From positions 1 through 64,000 of the forward strand of contig NZ_RPOC01000012.1 in the NCBI RefSeq assembly GCF_003946915.1: a stretch of 64,000 nt of DNA, given 5' to 3'. The translations under genes were made by a program, and so were the position numbers. The notes below the pieces were generated by a model. That model was not told the DNA's origin, searched no databases, and was given only the letters and a program-made list of their open reading frames with translations. Of this stretch, positions 53,701 through 61,818 are shown in pieces; position 1 is the stretch's first letter; the number at the start of each line of letters is the position of its first letter. This DNA comes from Flavobacterium ustbae. Lineage in GTDB: Bacteria > Bacteroidota > Bacteroidia > Flavobacteriales > Flavobacteriaceae.

Positions 53701-56367
53701 CTAAAATTGTTGTCCAATGATAAAGTGCGTTTCCCATCCATTAGGTTTTGTTTGTCCTGGAAGAGCATCAAATCCATAACCAAAGTCAATACCTAATAAT
53801 CCAAATGCAGGCATGAATACACGTAAACCAGCACCAGCAGAACGGTTTAAGTCAAACGGGTTGTAATCTTTAAACGTTGGATATGATGAACCTGCTTCTA
53901 AGAATGTTAATGCATAAATAGAAGCCGATGCTTTTAATGTAATTGGATAACGTAATTCCATAGAGAATTTATTGTATATCGTTGCTCCAATTGGATCACC
54001 AACACTATTTACCGGAGTTAATGAGTTGTTAGGATATCCTCTTAACTGAACATTCTCTCTACCATCCATGTTATAGTTAGCCATTCCATCTCCTCCTAAG
54101 TAAAAACGCTCAAACGGAATTACTCCCCTTTGTTGATTGTAAGCTCCTAAGAAACCAAACTCTGTAAGGGTTCTCAATACTAGTTTTCCATATACTTTAG
54201 TATACCAATCTCCTTTAAATTTAACTTTGTAATATTCTAACCAGTTGTATTTTTTCTGATCGACTTTTGCTACATCTGTGTCTGCACTTGCGTAATCAGA
54301 TCCTACACTCGTAACTCTTCCTGATGAATCAGTTTTTATATAATCACCATTATTAAGTGGCTGTCCAAAATCATCTGATCTATTTGCACCAGTATATTGA
54401 GTCTTATATTCTTTTTGGTTTTGCAAATCACCATAATCAATACCATTAAATAATGAGTATGGAGGTGTAACTTTTGCACTAATACTAAATTCAGAACCAT
54501 AAGTCGGGAATATCGGGTTTACCCCTTTATTACTTCTTGAAAGTCCAATAGTATAAGCTAAATTTCTTGATGCACCATTACCAAAAGTAAACAAACCTGT
54601 ATTATAATTATTCAAGTCGTAGTGCTGATAACTTACAGATTGTGATAATACAAAATAGTCATCTGGAACAGTTAACCTTTTAGCTAAACCAACTTGCACT
54701 GTAAAAATATTAAAACTTTTGCTTCTATCAACAGTTCGGGTAACGAAATTGTTAAGAAATTGCTTACTGTATGAAATTGATGAACTAAACTGTACTGGTT
54801 TTTTTCCTCCAAACCAAGGCTCTGAGAATGACAAACTATAAGTTTGAAAGTAAGTACTTCCCTGTAAACGAAGTGCAACTTTTTGCCCATCTCCCATTGG
54901 TAAAGGCTTGTAGGATTCTTTATTAAAGATATTTCTAGCCGAGAAGTTATTGAACGAAAGCCCTAAGGTTCCGATGAAACCTCCTCCTCCGTAACCTCCC
55001 TGAAGCTCTACCTGGCTAGATCCTTTTTCTACAACATTATATTCGATATCAACAGTTCCAGCACCTGCATCTACGTTTTTAAACTTCGGATCGATTGCTT
55101 CAGGATCAAAGAAACCTAATTGTCCAATCTCACGAATCGTTCTTACTAATTGTTCTTTACTGTATTTTTCTCCTGGCTTTGTTCTTAACTCACGATAAAT
55201 AACGTGATCGTTTGTTTTGTCATTTCCAACAACCGTAATTTTGTTGAAATAAGCAATAGGACCTTCTGTAACTCTAATCTCAAAATCGATAGTATCGTTA
55301 ACCGTTTTAACCTCTACCGCATTAATGTTTGAGAATAGATAACCGTTGTTTTGGTATAAGTTCGTAATATCTTCGGCATCTGGTTTTGTCTTATCAGCAA
55401 TTCTTTTTTCTAATAAAACTCCGTTATACGTTTCCCCTTTTTTAATTCCTAAATAACGGCTCAAAAGCTGGTCTGAATAGACAGTATTTCCTAAGAACTT
55501 AATGTTTCCGAAGTAGTATTTATTTCCTTCTTCTACGTTAATATTAATAGCAAGGGTGTTTTTTTGTTTATTATATTTTACAGAATCATAAATTATACGA
55601 GCGTCACGATATCCTTTTTCTTTGTACGCTGCGATTACTTTTTCTAAGTCAGTTTTGTATTTCTCTGGAATAAATTTAGAAGCCTTAAAGACACGAATAA
55701 AGTTTTTCTGTTTGGTGTCCTTCATTGCAGCTCGCAATTGAGTGTCTGTAAGTTGTTTATTTCCAGTAAAATCAATGTTGCTGATTTTTACTTTATCTCC
55801 TTTATCTATTCTAACAAGCATATTAACTTGATGCCCGTTTATGGTATCTGGAGTATTTGTAATAGTAACTTTCGTGTTATAAAAACCTTCTTTTTTGTAT
55901 TTATTTTCGATGTAATTTTTGGTCGTAGTGATTAAGTTTTCGTTGACAATTTTGTTCTTTGTCAAGTTATTATCTTTAATTAAGCCTTCTATTTTACTTT
56001 TCTTAACCCCTACAATTTTAACTTCATTTAATTTAGGAAGCTCAACGATATCTAAGTCTAAATAAATACTGTCGTTTTCTACTTTATTAACATAAAAAGC
56101 GATTTCATCAAAAAGTCCTAGTTTACCTAATTTTTTAATTGCGCTACTGATCTCTTCTCCTGGTACAGTAATTTCTTGACCTTTTTGAAGTCCTGAAAAC
56201 GTAACAACAGTCTGTTCATTGAAGCTTATTTTACCAACAACAGAAACTTTAGCTAGAATATATTTTTTCCCTTGATCAAAAGGAACTCTTTCCTGTGCTT
56301 TAACTTGTGAAAAACTACCCAGTAGTAAAAGGGTACAGATTATTTGCGGTATTCTTTTTTGTAACAC
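53701..56367 (-). CDS. bamA: Outer-membrane protein assembly factor BamA
   Basis: About 888 residues from a GTG at 56367, chosen because it begins 8 bp after the uppS stop codon and gives a tidy signal peptide (LQKRIPQIICTLLLLGSFSQVKAQ). Another GTG at 56391 would overlap uppS by 17 bp, and an upstream ATG at 56442 is also in frame. A series of POTRA domains (about 30-430; FSGLQKGQEI, DFTGNKQLTD, FLGNTVYSDQ, VVGNDKTNDH) precedes the Omp85 barrel, which has the RGYPNNSL motif in the lid loop and ends in an aromatic strand (THFIIGQQF). It inserts barrels into the outer membrane. Many outer-membrane proteins in this window would be its clients. Confidence 0.95.
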   Translation of the reverse strand: MLQKRIPQIICTLLLLGSFSQVKAQERVPFDQGKKYILAKVSVVGKISFNEQTVVTFSGLQKGQEITVPGEEISSAIKKLGKLGLFDEIAFYVNKVENDSIYLDLDIVELPKLNEVKIVGVKKSKIEGLIKDNNLTKNKIVNENLITTTKNYIENKYKKEGFYNTKVTITNTPDTINGHQVNMLVRIDKGDKVKISNIDFTGNKQLTDTQLRAAMKDTKQKNFIRVFKASKFIPEKYKTDLEKVIAAYKEKGYRDARIIYDSVKYNKQKNTLAININVEEGNKYYFGNIKFLGNTVYSDQLLSRYLGIKKGETYNGVLLEKRIADKTKPDAEDITNLYQNNGYLFSNINAVEVKTVNDTIDFEIRVTEGPIAYFNKITVVGNDKTNDHVIYRELRTKPGEKYSKEQLVRTIREIGQLGFFDPEAIDPKFKNVDAGAGTVDIEYNVVEKGSSQVELQGGYGGGGFIGTLGLSFNNFSARNIFNKESYKPLPMGDGQKVALRLQGSTYFQTYSLSFSEPWFGGKKPVQFSSSISYSKQFLNNFVTRTVDRSKSFNIFTVQVGLAKRLTVPDDYFVLSQSVSYQHYDLNNYNTGLFTFGNGASRNLAYTIGLSRSNKGVNPIFPTYGSEFSISAKVTPPYSLFNGIDYGDLQNQKEYKTQYTGANRSDDFGQPLNNGDYIKTDSSGRVTSVGSDYASADTDVAKVDQKKYNWLEYYKVKFKGDWYTKVYGKLVLRTLTEFGFLGAYNQQRGVIPFERFYLGGDGMANYNMDGRENVQLRGYPNNSLTPVNSVGDPIGATIYNKFSMELRYPITLKASASIYALTFLEAGSSYPTFKDYNPFDLNRSAGAGLRVFMPAFGLLGIDFGYGFDALPGQTKPNGWETHFIIGQQF

Positions 56368-56374
56368 TAAAAAC

Positions 56375-57115
56375 TTATTTAATTTGTTCACTGGTTTTTC
56401 CAAATCTACGTTCTCTTTTTTGATAACTAATAATAGCCTCATATAAATCTTGGTCTTTAAAGTCTGGCCATAAGACATTAGTAAAATATAACTCTGCATA
56501 AGCGATCTGCCACAGCAAAAAATTACTTATTCTATGTTCTCCACTGGTTCGTATTAATAAATCTACGTCAGGTAAATTTTGCGTGTAAAGATGCTCATTT
56601 ATAATTGAATCGTCAATAGTGTCTATTGAAATTATATTATTTTTAACTTTATCACTAATTGACTTTACAGCATTAACCAGTTCCTCTCTAGAGCCGTAGC
56701 TTAGAGCCAGAGTAAGAGTTAAGCGAGTATTGTTTTTAGTCTTTTCCATAACATCCAAAAGTTCTTTTTGGGCTGTTTTTGGCAATTTATCAAGATTTCC
56801 AATAGCGTTAAGTCTGATATTGTTTTCTTGAAGGGTAACAAGTTCTTTTTTTAATGAATTAATCAATATTTTCATTAGTGCCTGTACTTCAAGTTTTGGG
56901 CGGTTCCAGTTTTCTGTAGAGAAGGCGTATAAGGTTAAATACTCAATTCCAAGCCTAGCTGTGGTTTTGATTATTTCTTTTACAGATTTGGTGCCATTTT
57001 CGTGGCCAAATGCACGCAGAAAGCCTTGTTGTTTTGCCCAGCGTCCGTTGCCGTCCATAATAATGGCAAGGTGTTTTGGTAGGTTGGTGTGATCTATTGA
57101 TTCTATTAAATTCAT
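56375..57115 (-). CDS. uppS: Undecaprenyl pyrophosphate synthase
   Basis: 246 residues with the signature IIMDGNGRWAKQ (D21 catalytic) and conserved LTLYAFSTENWNRP, DLLIRTSGEHRISNFLLWQIAYAELYF. The cis-prenyltransferase makes the C55 lipid carrier for peptidoglycan and surface sugars on the cytoplasmic side. It is 3 bp after the DUF6089 gene and just before bamA, so it is in an operon. Confidence 0.97.
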   Translation of the reverse strand: MNLIESIDHTNLPKHLAIIMDGNGRWAKQQGFLRAFGHENGTKSVKEIIKTTARLGIEYLTLYAFSTENWNRPKLEVQALMKILINSLKKELVTLQENNIRLNAIGNLDKLPKTAQKELLDVMEKTKNNTRLTLTLALSYGSREELVNAVKSISDKVKNNIISIDTIDDSIINEHLYTQNLPDVDLLIRTSGEHRISNFLLWQIAYAELYFTNVLWPDFKDQDLYEAIISYQKRERRFGKTSEQIK

Positions 57116-57118
57116 TTT

Positions 57119-57811
57119 TTATTCTGCGCAATAGCATGGTTTCTGTCCAAAGGTATACGTTAAAGTAATACCCGAAAAAACATACCAGTCATTATTATTT
57201 AAATTTCCAAACTTTAGGATAGTTGAATTGCTTGTGTTTGGGTTACTTCCGTCAATATTATCTGTAAAAGTGTAACGTGCTCCAACTTCAGCCCCTAAAA
57301 CAAAGCGGGGTGTTATATTTGATTTTATACCTAATATTATAGGTATTGCAATTGAGCTTTGATTTTTTTGAGAATATACGATATTTGGGTTTGTACTATA
57401 TCTGTATAAATTATCGAAAAGAAAATAGTTTACACCCGAAAACACGTAAGGGGTTACTTTGGTGTGATAATCATGCAGGTTAAAGTCGAAAAAATTGAAC
57501 TCTAGACCAGCAGAAAGTTCTTTAATGTTATTCTCAAAACGATATCCTCTTCCGCTACGCCCGGTTTCATCAGATTTTAGGTCGTTTCCAACGACGTTTG
57601 ACTGTGTGTAGGAGAATCGCCAAGAATGTCTAGCACTTCTATTCCATTTATATAGAATACCAAAAGCTGGTTTTTCTGGGGCAATATAAGTTGTTTTTCC
57701 GACATCACCTACAAAGTTGCTTCCACCAAGAAAAACACCAATCTCATTGATTTGAGCATTAAGTGTAATAAAGGGGAAAAAACATAACAATAAATTAAAA
57801 ATTTTCTTCAT
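57119..57811 (-). CDS. DUF6089 family outer-membrane beta-barrel protein
   Basis: 230 residues with a signal peptide (ending TLNAQ). INEIGVFLGGSNFVGDVGKT begins the mature protein, and amphipathic strands follow (WRFSYTQSN, PYVFSGVNYFLF). The C-terminus is FSGITLTYTFGQ plus a CYCAE tail. I recognise the DUF6089 pattern, which in Bacteroidota sits next to uppS and bamA. Function unknown. Its start has the best full promoter of the block. Confidence 0.82.
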   Translation of the reverse strand: MKKIFNLLLCFFPFITLNAQINEIGVFLGGSNFVGDVGKTTYIAPEKPAFGILYKWNRSARHSWRFSYTQSNVVGNDLKSDETGRSGRGYRFENNIKELSAGLEFNFFDFNLHDYHTKVTPYVFSGVNYFLFDNLYRYSTNPNIVYSQKNQSSIAIPIILGIKSNITPRFVLGAEVGARYTFTDNIDGSNPNTSNSTILKFGNLNNNDWYVFSGITLTYTFGQKPCYCAE

Positions 57812-57829
57812 TTAATTCAAAATTGCGTG

Positions 57830-57859
57830 CAAATATAATAATTATCAATACGAATCAAA
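57830..57859 (-). promoter_or_regulatory. Promoter of the DUF6089-uppS-bamA-ompH operon (TTTG-N18-TATATTTG)
   Basis: On the minus strand, TTTG (57859-57856) and TATATTTG (57837-57830) are separated by 18 bp, close to the Bacteroidota consensus. It lies 18 bp upstream of the DUF6089 ATG. Genes downstream are spaced 3-42 bp apart with a terminator only at 52046. Confidence 0.68.
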
Positions 57860-57984
57860 GTTCCTTTGCTTAAATGTGCTTTTTTTTCAATTTACGTTAT
57901 GATTTTGAGCCATTTAATGATGATTCACTACATGCAGAACGAGAAAATGTGGTATTATCGTATAGTGAAGAATCAGAAAAGAGT

Positions 57985-58869
57985 TTAATTTCTTTTATCT
58001 TCTCCCCAGAGCAGTTTGTTTCTCAAGGTCTTTAAGAAAGTTTCGCCTGGTATTTCGACCATTTTAATTTTGTAATCGGTTTTTTTAATTTTTAAAACAG
58101 ATTCGTTTTTTACTGATGAAATTCTCGAATCTAAAGAAACAAGATATTGATCTTCTCTTCCTGTCACACGTAGTGTAATTTCGGTATCATCAGGAATAAC
58201 AAGAGGTCTGGCGGTTAAATTATGAGGTGCAATTGGCGTAATTACAAGGCTTTTAACATCTGGCGTTAAAATTGGTCCGCCACAGCTTAAAGAATATCCT
58301 GTAGATCCAGTTGGCGTTGAAATGATTAATCCGTCGGCCCAATAAGAATTTAGATATTCATTATTTAAATAAGTTTCTACTGTAATCATCGAAGTCGTGT
58401 CTTTTCTGCTGACTGTAACTTCGTTCATTGCAAAATTAAGTTCTTTAAAAGCTTCATTATAAGGTTCGCAGCTTATTCCTAACAAAGTTCTTTCAGAAGT
58501 GGTGTAGTTTTGATCTATCACAAATTGCAATAAACTTTCGATGTTCTCTTTCTGAACTTTAGCAAGAAAACCCAATCGGCCTGCATTTATACCTAATAAT
58601 GGAACCCCCGAATTACGAACAAAAGCAGCGGCTCTTAAAATCGTACCATCACCACCAATACTAATCAGCATTTCAAAACTATTGTCTAAAGCAGTGCTTG
58701 GAGAAAAAGTTTTGTATTCTTTTTTTACAAGCTGTTTTTCATAAAGCATTTTCAGAAAGTTTTCTTCAATTACCATTTCGACATTATTGGAATTGAAAAA
58801 AGAGAAAATATCTTTTATAATAGGTTCGGTGCTATTCTGATAGTATTGTCCGTAAATGGCTATTTTCAT
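57985..58869 (-). CDS. nadK: NAD kinase
   Basis: 294 residues with the catalytic ISIGGDGTILRAA, then INAGRLGFLA and STPTGSTGYSLSCGGP. It phosphorylates NAD to NADP in the cytoplasm with ATP. Its length is typical. It is followed (minus direction) by a 173-bp gap before the DUF6089 gene, and its upstream gap contains a fold-back repeat. Confidence 0.97.
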   Translation of the reverse strand: MKIAIYGQYYQNSTEPIIKDIFSFFNSNNVEMVIEENFLKMLYEKQLVKKEYKTFSPSTALDNSFEMLISIGGDGTILRAAAFVRNSGVPLLGINAGRLGFLAKVQKENIESLLQFVIDQNYTTSERTLLGISCEPYNEAFKELNFAMNEVTVSRKDTTSMITVETYLNNEYLNSYWADGLIISTPTGSTGYSLSCGGPILTPDVKSLVITPIAPHNLTARPLVIPDDTEITLRVTGREDQYLVSLDSRISSVKNESVLKIKKTDYKIKMVEIPGETFLKTLRNKLLWGEDKRN

Positions 58870-58892
58870 CTGGTGTTTAATCGATTTTTTAT

Positions 58893-58941
58893 TTAATTGT
58901 TTAATCGTTAATTTTCTTCGTTAAAGCGATTAAACAATTAA
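58893..58941. repeat. 15-bp inverted repeat between the CBS gene and nadK
   Basis: TTAATTGTTTAATCG (58893-58907) and CGATTAAACAATTAA (58927-58941) are perfect complements around a 19-nt spacer. No T-run follows on either strand, so it is not a clear terminator. Confidence 0.65.
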
Positions 58942-58959
58942 CCGATTCAACAAACAATA

Positions 58960-59619
58960 CTATATGTTTAAGTATTTGTCTAAATAATCTGATCGCTCTT
59001 TTAAGCTGTTAATATAAGTGTCTTCCTGATGTTCAGAAATAATTTCGTAACCATATCTTCTATAAGTCTGGATAATTTCATTGATTGCTCCCAAACCAAT
59101 TTTTACCGTAATCTGAACATTTTCGGTATCAGCTTCAGAAACAAAACAGCCTAAAATTTTGCCGTTATTGCTTTCTACAATTTGGCTTACCTCACTCATA
59201 GAATAATCCAAAAGCCCTTTTTGCACAATAATTATAGCGCCAGGTTCTTTTAAAAATGGTGTTTCTTGAAAAAACTTCATGATGTCTACCATTTCATAAT
59301 ATCCTATATAATTATTGTTTTCATCAAGAATAGGAAGAATATTGGTGTGGTTTTTGGCAAAAACTTCTAAAACATCCAGCCAAATCATCGATTTTCTGGC
59401 AAAAAAACGTTCTAGAGTATATTTGTAATCAATTGCTTTTTTTTCAATGTCAAATGTTTCAACATCGTCAGAAGAGATGCTTCCAATAAAAATACCATCT
59501 TCTAAAATCGGAAAATGAGAAAAATTTACATCGATAAAAAAGTCCTGAATCGAGGCTATCGTTTCCTGACTGTCAATCGCTCTGAAATCGTTTGTGATAT
59601 AGTTTGTAATTTCTGTCAT
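58960..59619 (-). CDS. CBS domain-pair protein with C-terminal extra domain
   Basis: 219 residues: two CBS domains (about 1-65 and 75-130; FSHFPILEDGIFIGSISSDD, TNILPILDENNNYIGYYE), then a C-terminal ACT-like segment (about 140-205; GAIIIVQKGLLDYSMSEVSQIVES, VQITVKIGLGAINEIIQTYRRYGYEI). The arrangement resembles AcuB-like proteins. It is cytoplasmic, possibly sensing adenine nucleotides. It lies next to nadK in the same direction. Confidence 0.86.
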   Translation of the reverse strand: MTEITNYITNDFRAIDSQETIASIQDFFIDVNFSHFPILEDGIFIGSISSDDVETFDIEKKAIDYKYTLERFFARKSMIWLDVLEVFAKNHTNILPILDENNNYIGYYEMVDIMKFFQETPFLKEPGAIIIVQKGLLDYSMSEVSQIVESNNGKILGCFVSEADTENVQITVKIGLGAINEIIQTYRRYGYEIISEHQEDTYINSLKERSDYLDKYLNI

Positions 59620-59686
59620 AAATCAATTGAGGATATTTAGATGCAAAATAATCAAAAAATACCGAAAACTGCTCTGTTTTACTTTG

Positions 59687-59694
59687 TATTTTTG
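59687..59694 (+). promoter_or_regulatory. Putative -7 box for pdxJ (TATTTTTG)
   Basis: This exact TAnnTTTG match lies 41 bp before the pdxJ ATG in the divergent gap with the CBS gene. Confidence 0.45.
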
Positions 59695-59735
59695 TCGTAA
59701 CAAATATAAGATTACTAGAATTAATATCTATTTAT

Positions 59736-60449
59736 ATGACAAAATTAAGTGTAAATATCAATAAAATTGCAACGCTGCGAAATGCCCGAGGCGGAAATGT
59801 TCCAGATTTGTTAAAAGTGGCTGCAGATATTCAGCGATTTGGGGGGCAAGGAATTACAATTCATCCGCGTCCAGATGAACGCCATATTCGTTATCAAGAT
59901 GCACGCGATTTAAAAGCAATTGTGACAACAGAATATAATATTGAAGGAAATCCGCAGCACAATTTTATTGATTTGGTTTTAGAATGCAAGCCAGATCAGG
60001 TAACCTTGGTTCCAGATGCAATTGGAGCTATAACTTCTTCAGCAGGCTGGGATACTATCAAAAATCAAGAATATTTGACAGAAGTGATTCAAGAATTTCA
60101 AAAAAACGGAATCAGAACTTCGATTTTTGTTGATCCAATTTTAGAAATGATTGAAGGAGCTAAGAAGACAGGAACAGATAGAATAGAATTATATACTGAA
60201 GCTTTTGCACACCAATATGATTTAGGAAACGAAAGAGGGATTGATCCTTATGTTGAAGCGGCTAAATTGGCAAATGAATTAGGATTAGGAATCAATGCTG
60301 GACACGATTTGAGTCTAGATAATATCAAGTTTTTTAAACAAAATATTCCTGGTTTATTAGAAGTTTCTATTGGTCATGCTTTAATTTCAGAAGCACTTTA
60401 TCTTGGTTTGGATAATACGGTAAATATGTATCTAAATAAATTGAAATAA
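59736..60449 (+). CDS. pdxJ: Pyridoxine 5'-phosphate synthase
   Basis: 237 residues starting [23 protein letters not shown]-barrel motifs include [47 protein letters not shown] and [15 protein letters not shown]. It joins 3-amino-2-oxopropyl phosphate and deoxyxylulose phosphate to pyridoxine phosphate, the last ring-forming step of vitamin B6 synthesis. It is cytoplasmic. A fold-back repeat separates it from the next gene. Confidence 0.97.
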   Translation: MTKLSVNINKIATLRNARGGNVPDLLKVAADIQRFGGQGITIHPRPDERHIRYQDARDLKAIVTTEYNIEGNPQHNFIDLVLECKPDQVTLVPDAIGAITSSAGWDTIKNQEYLTEVIQEFQKNGIRTSIFVDPILEMIEGAKKTGTDRIELYTEAFAHQYDLGNERGIDPYVEAAKLANELGLGINAGHDLSLDNIKFFKQNIPGLLEVSIGHALISEALYLGLDNTVNMYLNKLK

Positions 60450-60452
60450 CAC

Positions 60453-60530
60453 TTTTGAGATTCTCCGCGAAATTCTTTGCGAAACTCTGTGTCATAACTT
60501 TTCCACAAAGATTCACAGAGAATCTCAAAA
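60453..60530. repeat. Fold-back repeat between pdxJ and the hydrolase gene
   Basis: TTTTGAGATTCTC (60453-60465) and GAGAATCTCAAAA (60518-60530) are perfect 13-bp complements. Inside, CTCTGTG (60485) can pair with CACAGAG (60514), or CTTTG (60475) with CAAAG (60506), so alternative folds are possible. It ends 15 bp before the next ATG. Confidence 0.7.
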
Positions 60531-60545
60531 AAATAAAGATTAAAT

Positions 60546-61310
60546 ATGCTATACTCAAAAATAGAAGGCGAAGGAAAACCATTTATCATTATGCACGGAT
60601 TTCTAGGAATGTCTGACAACTGGAAAACTCTTGCCGGGCAATATGTAGAAGCTGGATTTCAAGTTCATATTTTAGATTTAAGAAACCACGGACGCAGTTT
60701 CCATTCAGACGAGTGGAGTTACGAAGCAATGGTTCAAGATGTTTACGAATATTGTCAGGCAAATAATCTGACAAGAATAGATATTTTGGGACACTCGATG
60801 GGAGGAAAAGTGGCGATGCTTTTTGCTACGACACATCCAGAAATTGTAGATAAATTAATTGTTGCAGATATTGGACCGAGATTCTACAAACAGCATCACC
60901 AAGATATTTTGGAAGGATTAAATGCCGTCGATTTTTCGGTAAAGCCAAGCCGAAATGATGTAGAGGCAACTTTGTCACAATATGTTCCCGATTTTGGGAC
61001 ACGACAGTTTTTACTGAAAAACCTTTATTGGGCAGAACCTGGACAATTGGCTTTCAGATTTAATCTGCAAGCTTTTAATAATAATCTGGATGCAATTGGG
61101 AAACCTTTGGCAGATGGTTTGGTTTTTGACAAACCGACATTGTTTATTCGCGGAGGAAATTCTGGCTATATTCAAGATGCAGATATGGACGGAATCCGTC
61201 AGCATTTTCCAAATTTAAAACTAGAAACGATTCCAAACGCGGGACATTGGCTTCATGCTGAAAATCCGAAAATGTTTTTCGAAATGACAGCTTCCTTTTT
61301 AAAAGAGTAG
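60546..61310 (+). CDS. Alpha/beta hydrolase (YbfF-like esterase)
   Basis: 254 residues. IIMHGFLGMSDNW supplies the oxyanion region, the nucleophile serine lies in ILGHSMGGK and the catalytic histidine in PNAGHWLHAENP. LDLRNHGRS is typical of the YbfF branch. The substrate is unknown; activity on short acyl esters is expected. There is no signal peptide, so it is cytoplasmic. Confidence 0.9.
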   Translation: MLYSKIEGEGKPFIIMHGFLGMSDNWKTLAGQYVEAGFQVHILDLRNHGRSFHSDEWSYEAMVQDVYEYCQANNLTRIDILGHSMGGKVAMLFATTHPEIVDKLIVADIGPRFYKQHHQDILEGLNAVDFSVKPSRNDVEATLSQYVPDFGTRQFLLKNLYWAEPGQLAFRFNLQAFNNNLDAIGKPLADGLVFDKPTLFIRGGNSGYIQDADMDGIRQHFPNLKLETIPNAGHWLHAENPKMFFEMTASFLKE

Positions 61311-61363
61311 TTTTTTGTGATAAAAATTTTAGTACTTTTATTTAAAATTTAAAAGAAAAAGTT

Positions 61364-61708
61364 ATGAAATTAATACTTAGACTTCTTGTTACAGCAGCTT
61401 TGGTTTTGTTATTGTCAAACCTTTTGACAGGGGTTCATGTTGCTAGTTTTGGAACAGCTGTAATTGTTGCCTTTGTTCTAGGATTGCTTAATTTGTTTAT
61501 AAAACCAATACTTGTTATCCTGACATTGCCGGTAACAGTTGTTACACTTGGATTATTTTTATTAGTAATAAACGCCATTATTATTATGCTATGCACAAAT
61601 ATTGTAGGAGGTTTTGCGGTCGATTCCTTCTGGACAGCATTAATATTCAGTGTAATTTTGTCTATTCTGCAATCTATCACCTATAAAATACTGGGAGACG
61701 ATAAATAA
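61364..61708 (+). CDS. Phage holin family IV-like small membrane protein
   Basis: 114 residues with four hydrophobic helices (LRLLVTAALVLLLSNLL, FGTAVIVAFVLGLLNLFI, VTLGLFLLVINAIIIMLC, FWTALIFSVILSILQSI). The motif LNLFIKPILVILTLPVTVVTLG is typical of the chromosomal family annotated as holin superfamily IV (YvlD-like). There are no phage genes around, so it is an ordinary membrane protein of unknown role. Confidence 0.85.
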   Translation: MKLILRLLVTAALVLLLSNLLTGVHVASFGTAVIVAFVLGLLNLFIKPILVILTLPVTVVTLGLFLLVINAIIIMLCTNIVGGFAVDSFWTALIFSVILSILQSITYKILGDDK

Positions 61709-61753
61709 ATTAAAATCAGATTAAAAGGGCACTAAATACAATAGGTTAAAAAC

Positions 61754-61784
61754 TTGGTTGGGTTGCAAAAATTTTATAATTTTG
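61754..61784 (+). promoter_or_regulatory. Putative tig promoter (TTG-N20-TAATTTTG)
   Basis: TTG at 61754 and TAATTTTG at 61777-61784 are spaced 20 bp apart, close to the Bacteroidota consensus. The ATG follows 34 bp later. The -7 box overlaps an inverted repeat. Confidence 0.55.
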
Positions 61785-61792
61785 CAACCCAA
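61758..61792 (+). terminator. 13-bp inverted repeat overlapping the tig promoter; probable terminator of the holin-like gene
   Basis: TTGGGTTGCAAAA (61758-61770) and TTTTGCAACCCAA (61780-61792) are perfect complements around a 9-nt loop, followed by a short T-rich run. It can act as a terminator, but the same bases contain the tig -7 box. Confidence 0.6.
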
Positions 61793-61818
61793 TTTTATTA
61801 TGTAAATTAAAGAAGAAG

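Noticed and set aside
56368..56499. Longer N-terminus for BamA reaching into uppS
   Set aside because: The extra residues are charged, not signal-like, and overlap conserved uppS coding sequence; the GTG at 56367 gives a clean signal peptide, though the GTG at 56391 cannot be excluded.
61364..61708. Holin-like gene as a sign of a prophage
   Set aside because: No capsid, integrase, lysin or attachment site lies nearby; the family is widespread as an ordinary chromosomal membrane protein.
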